A DNA stretch of 64,000 nucleotides, from assembly GCA_034440635.1 (NCBI GenBank), contig JAOTON010001906.1:186001-250000 (forward strand). The letters run 5' to 3'. The position numbers and the translations under genes are program-made. The notes below the pieces were generated by a model, which was given only the letters and a program-made list of their open reading frames with translations, did no database searches and had not been told where the DNA came from. Below, in pieces: positions 11,897 to 23,700 of the stretch (positions are counted from its first letter, which is position 1; every line of letters begins with the position of its first letter). Source of the stretch: Lepas anatifera. Its lineage: Eukaryota; Arthropoda; Thecostraca; Lepadidae.

Positions 11897-12800
11897 CCCT
11901 GCCCAGGGGCATGATGGCCCCTAAGGTTTTCGGATAGCAGAAAACGACGAGACGCAGCCCGCGGTTGGGGCTCTACCTCTCCTGCATCATTTTCCATCTC
12001 CTGAAATTTTTACCCGGGTCCCCAGGTCAGGTCCCAGACGAGGTCAACCAAGGTACCTCTTCAACTTTAGAGCTCTGTAAGAGCTACTTTCAAGTCGATC
12101 GTTTGAACTTCCTCACTTCATAACCCCTCCAGGGTCTACAAGGTGTATATCCGGGTTTTCGATTTCGTGCCTGAGGTCAGGTCACGGGCGACCTTCCCAT
12201 TGGAAAGCATGGGGAAAGTTGTTTCATGATATAAAAGCCACAAAATGATTGCAATACTCAGACTGCTCAGAACAACGTTTTTGGACACCCTTTCCGGATC
12301 CCAGGGGTCTATTTGTTTGACTTTTCAAGGTCATCAGGTCACCAGAGGTCAAAACAGTATTTTGACAATAACTTTTGACCTAATTGAGCTAGAGCAGTGA
12401 AACTAACACCATCGTATTTGTCTTGTCACTGGCTTTCATTTGGTATGGCGGGTCCTTTTGACCTTTCGTGACCTCAGGTCTATTGGGTCGAGGTGCTCTG
12501 GAGGTCAACCACTGGCGGGAGGTCTTTACGTTCCACATAGCGGAAAAGTACTGGAATTTGCTATCAAATTTACTTTCCAGGCCTATAGCTCTAATGACAT
12601 AGAGTTATGCCCGTTTGTTAATCATTGCTATTTGGTGAAAATAGCGATCTTGCCTATTTGCCTCTGGAGGTCAACCATTGCCTGGGCACTAAACATGTGG
12701 TATTTCTTACTGATTCCGGGCTTTTATTGCTTTGGTTTTCCTACGCCCTTTTTCGGTTGGGGCCTCGATGGCCCCCGGTGGGTGGCGCCGGCCCCGGGGG
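11897..12800 (+). mobile_element. R1 repeat copy B, complete, TTAA at both ends
   Basis: TTAA lies at 11893-11896 and 12801-12804. The element begins CCCTGCCCAGGGGC and ends GGCGCCGGCCCCGGGGG. The interior follows the 38229-39253 copy in order but has lost many single bases and short runs, giving 904 bp instead of 1025. The 164-codon ORF at 12440-12934 lies across this repeat and its right flank and is a by-product. Confidence 0.85.
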
Positions 12801-12804
12801 TTAA

Positions 12805-15800
12805 CTCATGCTGGAAAATGTGTTTAGCCAGAAGTATGTGCTTTGGTAGTTACCTGGGGATCATCAGTGGTATTTTCACGTGTTTTAGCCGTCACAGTTC
12901 CCTACTTATCGGTTTTTCTTTTTTCTCGGATTAAGGGTAGTGACACTCTATAGTGTGCTACATCTGCTTCCCGCATGCTAGCTGTAGCACGCTTTGCAAA
13001 GGACATGCCAACGTGTTATTCTATTTAAAACATGCTCATTTTACATGTCATCCGTTATTCTTGTTTTCGACGTATTTTTTTCAAATTTCATTAATTATAC
13101 ATACTCAAACACACGGTCCAAATCTTAGCCCTCACTGTTTCTAATCAAAATTTGACTAGAATAAAACATATGTTGGTTTTTTAAGCGTACGGAGTGAATA
13201 TCATCTCCGAAAGGACGAACATAGTGCTGGAGCCAAGGTTGTCTTCCACCCGAAAACAATCATCGATTGACGATAACTAAATCTGGAAAAAGGAGCTCAG
13301 GCCAAGCTCCCAAATGGTCTTGAATTTGGAGAGGAAAAATGGTTCACCGTTAAGATCCACATGGTTCAGGTTTATCCAGAAATGGTTTGTTGCCTCTTGC
13401 CACGGAGAGTGCCAACCTGGGTCAGCTATGTTTTGAGCTTGTTTGGGACAGCCAAGTTAAAAACGAAAAATTAATGTCACAGTGATCACGAAATGGTTTG
13501 GCATAAGTAGGCTCTCTTGATTTTTAAAAGGGACCGAATTTTGTATGAATACCTACTTGCATTTTGATTTTTTCCAGATTTTAAGCAGGTATACTATTAG
13601 TGTGTACAGGTGACCGAAATATGAAAATGAAAGTAAACTGACAGCTGAAATCGAGCCGAGAAAAGGAGAAACAGGCTGACAAAAAGCAAACTTTTACGAA
13701 AGTCTGTTTTTATATTTCTTTCCATTATCATTGATTTATTAGCTGCGTACACTTCAAACGCCGTCGAAAAGGACATAAAGCAATGTAACTATGGAAGGAG
13801 ACGGTAAACATAAGGATGGATACATGTAAAGGAAGGTGGCATACTACCTGGATGGGTCGCTGCTGCCCATGGCGTATGTGCTCACTGCCTCCAGGTAAGG
13901 CCTTCAGGTTTCCAGGGTTTTACATGGTTTTGGCACACCCTGTGCCGATTCGGAACTCATCCCTACACCGGCGTTATCCAGCTGTCATTGGGGTCAGGAT
14001 CAGCCTGTTTACTCTCGCCTCTGAGCTCCCCGAGATACCAACGTCACTCAAAGTCTGTTTACACGACTGTTATCGCTGTTGGAAATGTAACGTGAGCCCT
14101 GTGACGCCAGCTGAGAAATATGTGAACTCCACGATACCAACGTCTGTCGGAAAACCCGACCTCATTGTCACTTATGGCTGAGAACCCTGGGCCGTATAAC
14201 ATTGGTAGTTAGTGCGGCGTAAAACACCTGAGAACCCTGGTATGTAGCCAGGTCTCTCTTGCTCTCCAAGTTCAAGACAAGAAGTCCAAATACCATGTAG
14301 AACAAAAACGAGAGGACAACGACCACTAAGGTCAAATGTGCTCCGCGATTGGCTCTTCCTTGTGTGGCGATACGGCTTATCGATATAATGAGAGTCGTAA
14401 CTCCACTGTTATGTTAAAACCGGCACTAAAAAGGTCCCCGTCCACCTTGTTAGTAGAATTCCCTTTTGGAGCGTAGCTTGTGCTAATGGCGTGCGCTGGT
14501 AACGAAGCCTGGACAAGCGCATCTCCAATACTTCTCTAGACATAGACGATGGCATGCGCTGTGCTCTATGAACGGGTACCACCCTATACGGTGCCTCTTG
14601 CGTGGGAAGATACCGTCAAACACAACCGGTGCTCTAGCTCTTATAATAACATTAGAGTGCCTCTGCGTTCGGACCCCGGCGGCACCCGTATTTCGCCATG
14701 CAGCAGCAGTGCAGCAGGCTTGCTGGCACCCTCAGCCGCAGCCCCTGGCGCCGCCACTGCCGGCGGCGCCTCCCTTCATGAGACCGAGTCATGCCGACCC
14801 GCACGCAAAAACACCACCATTCGACGCCGAATCTGGCGCGTAACGAGCGGAGCTGGTACTATTTGCCGCGTACAGGCAGCGCCAGCGGCGGTGCCTTGAC
14901 GGTAGTAGCGCTCTTCTGTTCCCAGAGGCGACAGTGGTGAGGTTTTTCAGCAGCTCCAGACCCTGACGCAACGTCGGAGGAGACTGGTAATGAAGCCGGG
15001 GCATGCGTTCTCTTAGGCTCGCGCTGTACCTGCTGCGTGGAAGTGGCGGCAGAAACTGCGCACGTGCAGTAATGAAAGCCTGAGGCTGCTCGTTCCAGCA
15101 GAGATGCTGCTCTTCAAACGCGTGCCACGGTGCCGAATTCGCACGATGTACATTTACTAAGTTATAAAATCCTGCAGCTGCATAAAATAATTAGAGGCTG
15201 CGTTTGAGCGCTGCGGAGATAATTTTGTGACTACGACAACAAAAAGTGCACTGTGCTGTGTGCTACCAACTCGAATTCCAGTATCCCATATATGAAAGTT
15301 ATATACAACTGCGTATGTCACGAAATGGCGCACATGTATTTCTTATGACGATAGAGATAATGTCGGCAGAGGAAATTCAAAGTAATGCGGGATCGTGACC
15401 TGCCTGGGCGTGTTCCTGCCAGGGCACCTGGGCGTATTTTCACTTTTGACTTCGAGGGACAAGAGGATCATTTGTGACAACCTCTATCTCCTAACTCGGG
15501 AATCCATTTTTATACACAAGAAATAAAAAAATGCTGAAACTGCTCTATGGTCTTTTGCTCCTGTATGTCCCAGGTTTGTACCCTATCCGTTGCAATTTGA
15601 CGTCACAGGGGCCAGAATTGTTAAGATGCTTGAGGATTTAAGAACTGCCTTATAATTTTGAACACAGTAGGTAGACCTAGAGAAAGCCAATAACATCCTT
15701 GTGTTTCTTAGTTTAGAAGTAAGTTGATGTACAGTGTGACCTTATTGTCACAGACCGACCTTGACCTCAGTTAGAGGTCAAATGGGCATATTTCAAGGCT

Positions 15801-16215
15801 ATATTACATACCATTCGCTCCTTAAATTGTGCCCGTCACTATGATTTCAAACTTACTGCAGAATCATGTTTCGCTTAAAGCTCTAGACTCAAACGGATTC
15901 GAAAAGCGTAACCTTTGGTGACCTCTGGCTTATATTACCAGCCTGACCTCAAAACAGCTGGCAGTGTCCCATTTTTTTCCCAAGAGCTTTTGAGGGGTTT
16001 TCAGAAAATGAACAGCTCTTTCAGGAACTGATCAGCTCTTTTAGGAACTGAGTTATACCCGAGCGTTGCCTAACATATTTTAGAAGGGCAGAATCACCTT
16101 ATATTGATATTTAAATGACGCCAGAATTCGTGAACCTGATCTAACAGGATATCAGTGTTGATAAGTTTTGAAGTGCTGCGGCGAGGAGCATGATGATGAG
16201 TTGTTAAGATGCGGT
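12805..16215. other. No gene recognised; GC-rich block at 14540-15140 and AGGTCA-rich stretch at 15735-15965
   Basis: A 121-codon ORF at 13816-14181 has no domain and its 3' flank carries a scrap of SINE tail (about 14190-14220). The GC-rich block at 14540-15140 has overlapping Pro/Ala-rich ORFs on both strands without splice sites I trust. At 15735-15965 TGACCT and AGGTCA hexamers recur as in R1-R3, without definable ends. Confidence 0.35.
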
Positions 16216-16270
16216 GAATCCGGAAATGTAAAAACACTGAAGATCTTCCTGTTTTTACATTTCCGGATTC
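16216..16270 (+). repeat. Perfect inverted repeat: 21-bp arms, 13-nt loop
   Basis: The left arm 16216-16236 begins GAATCCGGAAATG. The right arm 16250-16270 is its exact reverse complement. The 13-nt loop contains the palindrome GAAGATCTTC. A transcript from either strand would fold into a 55-nt hairpin. It may be a foldback relic or a small-RNA precursor; a perfect stem is less typical of animal pre-miRNAs. Confidence 0.9.
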
Positions 16271-16435
16271 AGAGAGGCAGGAATCTTAGGATATCAATGT
16301 TCAGCAAACGTTGTCAAATCAATTAGGTCTGCGAAAAAATATTCTTATGCTTAAATTTTTTCGGTATCGTCGGCAAAATAACTTGCGAGGTATTGTTTGT
16401 GATAAGGAAAATGAATCCCATGGGGGATGAGGTGT

Positions 16436-16612
16436 TTTAGTGGATAGCACCCTTGTCTCCTAAGCCACCGGTCTCGGGTTCAAGTCCCGGCGGAGCCTCT
16501 GAATAAGTCGATCTGATCCCCAAAATCCCTTCCAACAGGGTGAGAGTTGGCGACGCCGTATGACCCTGGCAGTTGGTGCGTCGTTAAACCCCAACAATTA
16601 TGATAATGATTG
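16436..16612 (+). repeat. tRNA-derived SINE, near complete
   Basis: An A-box-like TTTTAGTGGATAGC lies at about 16435 and a strong B box, CGGGTTCAAGTCCCGG, at 16475-16490. These are followed by CCCTTCCAACAGGGTGAGAG and a tail, GACGCCGTATGACCCTGGC then AGTTGGTGCG, ending in a CCCAACAATTATGATAATG stretch. The same tail recurs at 30930-30990, 31730-31797 and 63078-63150, defining a family. Confidence 0.8.
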
Positions 16613-16619
16613 CCTTATC

Positions 16620-18460
16620 TTAGCAATGGTGAATGAAAATTACCATCGTGATTAAAGCCGACGTATGTAATAACAGGCATTGTGCCACGAAATGTTTGTG
16701 ATTTTGTTTTCCTTCGGCTGCTTTTGATTACATTTTAATTATTGTTTGCTATTCACGGTCTTACGAAACGGAAGGAGTATAAAGAAACGCGCTATTGATT
16801 TTGTTTTACCCCTATCATTATCTATGTTCTTAGAAATACCAAAACTCCTAAGCATATATGACTAGAAATGATTACAAGCGGACATCTATCCAGATGATAA
16901 CGGAAACGAAGGCATTAATGCTCGGCACGGACCCACGTTTTCTAGCTCCATCTGCAGTCATGAAAATCGAGTACTGGGATTTAACAATCCATTACTGTCC
17001 GTTATTACCGCTCGATGGGGTGGAGAGGCCAGTCCCCAGAATATAACGGCCATCGGCGACGGGCGATAAAAGCGGACCGATCGAATGACACCCCGCACCA
17101 TCGTTTGAACATGACACCTCCCCTGCTGAGCGCTCGCATCGCTGTCGCCGACAGGCTGTTTTCTTGGAAGGATTATCGCGGCCGTGCGCGCTCCCCACGC
17201 ACCTCCATGCAATTCGATAGGGGAGCCTATCGACACGGCTGGTGACAAACAGCGTGTCTGGCAGGCACAATGGCTACCTCCGGGTGTCGGCTGTGGGACT
17301 CGTCTTGCAGCGATCAGCGCTCTTGTGAGACGCGGTGATGTGCTGCGCCATTGTCGGAGGTGTGATGCCGGCATCGCTCAGTAACGCGACACCCTGAACT
17401 TCCACAGGGCTGAGGAACTGCGGGGTTGCTGACTGAATGTGCTGCTGTCGGCGCAGATCTGAGGAGGACCGGTGATTACCTGTTCGGTCCTGTCCACGTT
17501 TCATAACTATGTTATGCTTTAGTAGAAATTGTGTATTTTGCGAGTATTAATTATGCTCCCTACTGCCCAGGTCCGCTTAAACGCCCCCAATTCCTGTATC
17601 ATTATTTGATTGTCGAATTGTTGGAGCGCATGGAATTTTCCTGGCAGGTAGGTGTAAATCCGGTCCAATGACCCAAAGGAGGGAGGGGTGAGTAAGGTAG
17701 GGATGGACTGGCGCAGGGCGCCAAATCCTGTCTCTGGGTGGGTTCGGTCCCGCAACTCTGCATCACTGCAGAGGGTCTCGTGGCTGAGATGAATGTGCGC
17801 AATAGCTGATTGGATTGCTCCTCCCAGACCCCGATCTTAATGCCTCCAAAAGTTAGCATTTCATAGATATATATTTTTCCTGTTTTAAGAGGCACGCAAG
17901 AAATCGTCTGTAGCAAAACTTGATAAGAGAGTCTTGGTAGCCCAGTCAGGTAGTTTATATGTTCGGCTCAGGCCTGCTTCGTTGCGGCTTAAACTTCACC
18001 CAGAGACAGGTTTTGGCGCCCTGCACAGAAAAAACATAACATATTTTCCATTGCATCCTGCACTATGCCAAGTCTACCCTTCCTCTTCTGGTATCATATG
18101 AATCAGCAGGCGGAGCTTTTAAAGCAATGAGTAAAAGATATATACAAGATCTAAACCTACAAGAGTAGATTGAAAATAAAAATTTTGTAATAAAAATCCG
18201 AATCCGTTCTTTTTCAAGAAAATATTTCGGTTGGAGTTCCGCCGTTGGAACAAGGGAGGTCCCCACCCGTACATCTAGGGACTACAACACGTTTCCCGGT
18301 TCCCACATTCACTTTCTCTCTCGCAGTCTACTCCAATGAAAAACGGCAGAATCGGTGGTGAACCTGTTACTCCACCCTATACCCTCCCCGCTTTTATCAT
18401 TTTCACGGTGCTATCAGAGACGGCGGATTCCATTTTCGAGAAGTGGTGCAAGATTTTCTG
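16620..18460. other. No gene recognised; GC-rich island at 16990-17500
   Basis: ORFs overlap on both strands through the GC-rich island (up to 138 codons on the minus strand) and no frame shows a domain. The flanks are AT-rich. Confidence 0.35.
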
Positions 18461-18462
18461 GA

Positions 18463-18535
18463 GGGGGCGCCTTCCTCCCCAGGGGGCGCCATCATCTCTT
18501 GGGGGGCGCCTTTGCTATCCAAGGGCGTTCTGCAG
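18463..18535 (+). repeat. Short outlier of the GGCGCC array family
   Basis: Three GGCGCC-centred units in a row (GGGGGCGCCTTCCTCCCCAG, GGGGGCGCCATCATC, GGGGCGCCTTTGCTATCCAA) match the unit type of the 23920-26550 array about 5.4 kb away. Confidence 0.7.
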
Positions 18536-18809
18536 AAACTCTTTGGACTTGGCCTGCGAGGCCACTTGGGGTGGTTTACTTCTAATATTCCGAAAAATAG
18601 GTATTGTAGATTTCGCGTAAACTCAGTCGTATCGGATTGGTATCAGCAACAGAACTCCGGTCTGCGACCTGGGCTAACGCCCCACCGGCGCAGGAGAGCC
18701 GCATGACAATGTGCTGAAAGTAAACCATATTTCGTTTTTAATGCATCTCTTCATAACCCTGCAAGTCAGTTTTATCATTCTTTTCTTTAAAATAACCAAT
18801 AAATGGCAC

Positions 18810-18884
18810 GTGGTCACCCCCGGATTCGAACCCGACCTACCTGATCAACAGACAGGGCCTCTAACCACTAGACAACCGTGCCAC
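18810..18884 (-). pseudogene. tRNA-like sequence (Asn-type anticodon loop), probably non-functional
   Basis: The reverse complement is 75 nt long. It has a D-arm-like GGTTGTCTAGTGGTTAGAGGC, an anticodon-loop candidate CTGUUGA with GUU in the anticodon position, and a B box GGGTTCGAATCC. The acceptor arms pair at only about four of seven positions and the T stem has a mismatch, so a tRNA pseudogene or SINE head is more likely than a working tRNA-Asn. Confidence 0.5.
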
Positions 18885-18889
18885 ACTTC

Positions 18890-21010
18890 GCACCCTCCCA
18901 CTAGCTGAACACCTGTGACCCGTCAGGAGGTCACTGGCTGGTACAACTCAGCCGAATATGCCGGGCCGCTGGCGCCGGGTGCTGTGCTTGTCCCGAAAAG
19001 GCACGATATAAAGGTGCTTCCAGAAGACGAACCAAGCATTCTTTTGGGCTGAAATTACTTGTATCATCGAGCTAGGATGCTAAGCTTGCTTCATGCCAAA
19101 TTTCTTCCACTTCCATCCATTTTAAAGACTTGAAACCATGGTGGGAAGCAAAGGTGGTCCGAGAAACTTAGCATCTTGTAATACATTTTTGACTAATTAC
19201 TCGAAAGCCTTTAGAGATAGGTGGGTTGTATAAGTGAGCGAAATGACGGCAAGTAACTTTCCTATTCAGCCATGTCAGTTCTGAGTTTGTGAGTGACATG
19301 AGCTTGGAACCAGGAAGATGCAAATAAAAAGTTTGTTTACTCAATTTCTATTTATGCCTATAAAACAAAGAATTTCACATTCACAATTTCCATCTTCAAA
19401 TATTATCAGGTGGAAGCAATGCTCTTTCATTATTTGAAATGAAAACTCAAATCGGTCAATTCGATTTTGAGATATTAACGTTGAAGTGAAATGAACCAAA
19501 ATTCAGTCTTCCGGAAGAACTGTAAAAACTAGGTCAAAATTTTACGTTTTGCACTCAAAACTATGCCTAAGCACAACAAAATTGGCCTAGCTACCCCTAG
19601 GTAACTGCCTTTCAGCTAACTGAGGCATGCCTTCTGACATTTCGAGCGCACAAGTCGGCCATCAACTTTTAGCAGGTTTTTTGCTGACGTGAGAAATACG
19701 CGTTTTTACGTAATAAATATTGTCGGATCAGCTCAATTTTTTCCCCTAGCTGGCCCTTGTTATCTTTTGAAAAGGACATAAAATTCAAGTTCATAGCTTA
19801 AGAAGAAAAAATTAGAAAAATATAAAACAGAAAAAGTTTGAGCCAAAATTTCTCAAAAACTATTTTGGATTTCGACTCGGGGCTTCAGTTTGGGTGTCTG
19901 GAGCAGAAGGGCTATCACCCTACAAAATTCCAGAGCTCTGACATCAATTCTCAGGACGGACAGACGCCAACAACAGACCACGACGAGACCCGTCTGAGCG
20001 GCCAGAATAGAGCCGCTTGAGAAATCTCAATGCGCTTCGCTCCATGGATTCCGTCATGCGGCTCTGATAGCATAGCCCAGGATTCTGTGATTTTCATAGC
20101 CTTGTTTGCAGTTATGACCAATGATAATGCAGGCACTTCCCGCAAACATACGTCGTGGGCAATTCCAGCACCAATCGACCAAGGCCTACACGGTACCTCT
20201 TCGATTTTCTTTAAAATGGGCATATAGGGTTCTCATGGGCCCCAAAGCCGAATCTGAGAGTTTTAGCTCGATCGGAGTAAAACTTTAGAAGTTATTGCCT
20301 CAGGCATTTTTTGAAAATCTGCTTACAGTGCATTTTTTTAGGTGAGCACAAAACCTTCAAATGCTGATGAATTATGCAATAAAGATACATTTCCTTATTT
20401 AAAATGAACCAAAAAACTCGAATCTGAAGTCCGTTTGACCCTAAGTCACTTGTGAAAAAATTTATGATTTGACCTTGACCTAAGGTCATATTCCAAATTT
20501 GCTGATACACCTTTTTCAAAATGGAATGTCTCAAATTGAAGATTAAACTGCTTTCCGTCCAATAAAATAGGTTACCACATCCGTTTTTTATATCTACTTG
20601 TGTTTTTAACACGCACAGTGGATGGTGGTCTGTCGTCAACACGTAATGAAGGGGGTCCCGAAATGCCTCCCCTAAGATCTCGCCAATTAAGAGGGTTAGG
20701 AAAACGCATGTTCCGGAATTTGTGAGGCCTGTTAACTGTTTTATTTGAGCTCAATTGTATGGACTTATATCTATATCTTTAGGTCATAAATGTCAAATGT
20801 ATGTACGTCATACCGGACACCTTTAGCGAAGTGCCGTGATTATACGGGAAAAATCGCGAAACGTTTGAAACATATAACAGTGATATATTGAAACAGTGAT
20901 ATCGAAACATATAGCAGTACGGTGACAGTGGACATCCTCACGTCAACGGAGCCCTGTAGAGGAGTTAGTGAGTTAGTTAAGGGCTTTTTATAAGGCGTTC
21001 TGTGCAAGGC
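18890..21010. other. No gene recognised; AGGTCA-type stretch at 20430-20500
   Basis: AT-rich DNA with short ORFs. TTTGACCTTGACCTAAGGTC at about 20468 resembles the hexamer-rich repeats. About 19840-20240 could be an uncharacterised dispersed repeat, but I see no second copy in this window. Confidence 0.35.
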
Positions 21011-21014
21011 ACCT

Positions 21015-22044
21015 ATGCCCGCCTCTAAAGTCCCTGTAGAGGAGGAGGTTAGGGAGTATTTATACTCTTTTGACTCCGTGCAAATGGCTTCTGAAGATAT
21101 TACGTTTAAAGAATGGTCAAAATCAGAGAGAGAATCGACGCTTTCGGATTGCGTGGATAATATAGAGCGATTTGTTGATTCCCTGAGTGAGAAGGTATGT
21201 AATCTAACCCGTCACCACTACATCTCTAAGGCTCAAGTGTATTATATAGCAAACTGGAAGGAAAAGGCACCAAAGAGGAAGGCGTAGCCATCGATGACTT
21301 ATCAGAAAATTATACATGTACCGCGCAAAATGCTGCTCAGTTGTATCACTGGTCTGCAAAGCAGGTGACTGCACACCCTTTTGTTCCATACTGGACTGAG
21401 GATGGAGTCCGGTGCAGTAGAAGTTGTTTTTTCTTCAAGTGACGACTTAAAGCACTCTCACGTCATGGTTCATACCCTGCAGCACAAACTCGTACCTTGG
21501 CTACGCACCCACATGCCAAGTTTGAAGAAAATACATTACGTATCAGACGCGTGCGGTGACCAATACAAAAACAATTTTCACTTTATCAATGCATGCTATC
21601 ATCCAGATAGACTTTCAAATACCATGTGAATGGCACTTCTTTACTACCAGCCACGGGAAGAACGCCTGTGACGGAGTTGGAGGCAAAGTTAGAAGAAGAA
21701 CAGCCCAGGTAAGCTTAAGGAGAGAAGAAAAGGATCAGATCTTGGATCCTCTATTGATGTTCTCTTTTCTGACGCAATACTTCGACACCACAACCCATTT
21801 CGAGTTTGTCAGTAGAGAGGAGGTCTTTGAAATGTCAAAACGACTGATACGGCGGTACAGCTCGGCGTTGAAGATCAAGGGCACCCAACGGTTTCATCGT
21901 TTCACACCCATAAACCTGAACACCATGCAGGTGCGAGAGCTCTCTGAAGACAGCGACGGAACCAGTGGCATATCTAGCCGGTCGGTTTGGGAGGAACAAA
22001 GCAAAGTCAAAAAGGAAAAAAGAGAAGAAAACGTCACGCAGTGA
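21015..22044 (+). pseudogene. Degenerate copy of a repeat-encoded invertebrate protein
   Basis: Coding signal runs through the region but changes frame at least three times (near 21240, 21425 and 21600). The order of motifs matches a multicopy protein family I know from invertebrate genomes: a TRHHYISKAQ block, then HWSAKQVTAHPFV, then a KKIHYVSDACGDQYKN block, then EWHFFTTSHGK followed by CDGVGGKVRR. The function is not established to my knowledge; the repeated occurrence suggests a transposon-encoded protein. The copy begins with an ATG at 21015 and its C-terminal part is charged. The frameshifts make it non-functional. No terminal repeats are visible around it. Confidence 0.65.
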
Positions 22045-22971
22045 AAAATTGTGCTACAATAATATGACTTGACAGTAGGATTTGGGATATTTGAGCCAAA
22101 AGGCAAAAAACGTCACGGGGTGAAAAAGTAAAGGCTCAAGATACTTTGCTCTATCCAAGATACAATATTTACACTGAACTTAACTGGTTCTGCTTGAAGT
22201 TGAGAGTTGAAGCACCGAAATTTTGCTTATAAATTAAAAAGGAGTCGGGGCATAAAGGAGGTCAACCGCTTGGGGGAGGGGGGAAGGCAAAAACATAGTT
22301 TTGGGAGGATATTTCCATTTGGGGGAACACATCGTTTTTGCTTCTCCCCTGGATCCGCCACTGGACGAAACAGAGCTGCCTACTGTGACAGCGTAAGGTC
22401 AGCTCAGCACAAAGACAGCTGATGGAGGCGCCAGCTCCCGTATTTCGGTGCATTGTTGCAAACCGGTGTCCGGTGTACATACATACATATTTTTTTGCAC
22501 GTGCTGACAAATGCTTGCTTCCTTTAACTTCAAGGAGAGTAAAATCGCGCAAAGATATCGTCAAGGAGAGAGTATTGCTATAGTTCTAACTCGCAAGTGG
22601 GAAATGTTTGCTTCGGTCCGATGCAGAAAAAAACTTAACGATTGCTTTATTTGGCTTTCACCAGACTTCTAGCACTGTTCCTATTGTATCACCATTTTGT
22701 CCCACTACATGTCCAATATACTGTCGAAGCCTCAGCGACGAGTTATTGTCATCCTTTAAAACACTGTGATGAGCATTAACACGCAGTCGGACAGGGCTTA
22801 AGCATAATTGCCCGAGGTGGCCGGAAACTCTTCATGGCAGAAAAACAACATCGATGAGCGAGTTAATTTTGGAAAGAATTTTGAAAATATGTCCTCTATG
22901 TTTACGTACTGACTGACCTATAAGCTTACAAAATCAGACATATATTCCTAAATAGCCATAATCTGCGGTCA

Positions 22972-23211
22972 CATAAGCATCGCCACTGGAAAAAAAAAGG
23001 GGGGGGCAGTCAAGCTTCAACCTGATGCTGACAAAAACCTTTCCACGATAGGACCAGAAACTGTTCAAATTTTGGCTCCTCGTTGCCTTCTGCAGCGGCT
23101 GTTTATGCAAATTTCAGGATTTCTCCCATTTTGACTGAGGTAAGTAAACTTTGGGCCAAAAAGTGGGGAGAGAGGGCCAGGCCCCCCTGGCCCCCTTTTC
23201 CGACGCCTATG
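22972..23211 (+). mobile_element. hAT-type MITE with perfect 8-bp target duplication
   Basis: TGCGGTCA occurs at 22964-22971 and again at 23212-23219. The ends are imperfect inverted repeats: CATAAGCATCGCC on the left, and CATAGGCGTCGGA as the reverse complement of the right end. The 240-bp interior has G and C homopolymer runs and no ORF. An 8-bp duplication is the hallmark of hAT-superfamily insertion. Confidence 0.75.
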
Positions 23212-23269
23212 TGCGGTCACACCAGTTCAAATGAATTGCAGACCTAGCTGTGCGATGAAAACGTAGTAT

Positions 23270-23700
23270 CATCAGGGATGTATGTTAAGATCACTTCACT
23301 AGATCATAGGTCACAGACCAAGGTCATATACACATTATCGCAATTGTTGATCCTAGAGCTTACGGTCTCACATGACGTTCCCTGGCAATACGTGTATGAT
23401 GTTTTGATGTTACAGATGAGGTTACTGAATGCTAAGTTCCAGGTCAAAGGCCAAAGACCGTGGGTCACGGTCAAACTCATTGATTGCCTAATGGTTGCTT
23501 CTTTGCAAGCTTCAACGTATGTGCATCCATTATGGAAATATCTCACATTGCGGTGTCATTGGTCAATTACCTTGACCGACCTCCACCGCATCGCAGACTC
23601 CAACAGCCGTACTGGGAAGATCTTGGACGAAATTTATAAAAAACAAGAATTTATGGGCAAATAAAATTTGACCCTTTTGGCCTTTTCTCAAACCCGGTTT
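23270..23700 (+). repeat. AGGTCA-rich stretch, relic of an R2/R3-type repeat
   Basis: ATAGGTCACAGACCAAGGTC, CCAGGTCAAAGGCC, GGGTCACGGTCAAACTC and TTACCTTGACCGACC occur within 320 bp. A 128-codon ORF spans the stretch but its composition follows the hexamers and it has no recognisable domain. The ends are not definable. Confidence 0.45.

Noticed and set aside
12440..12934. 164-codon plus-strand ORF
   Set aside because: It runs across R1 copy B and its flank; the same region in copy C is closed, so it is not conserved.
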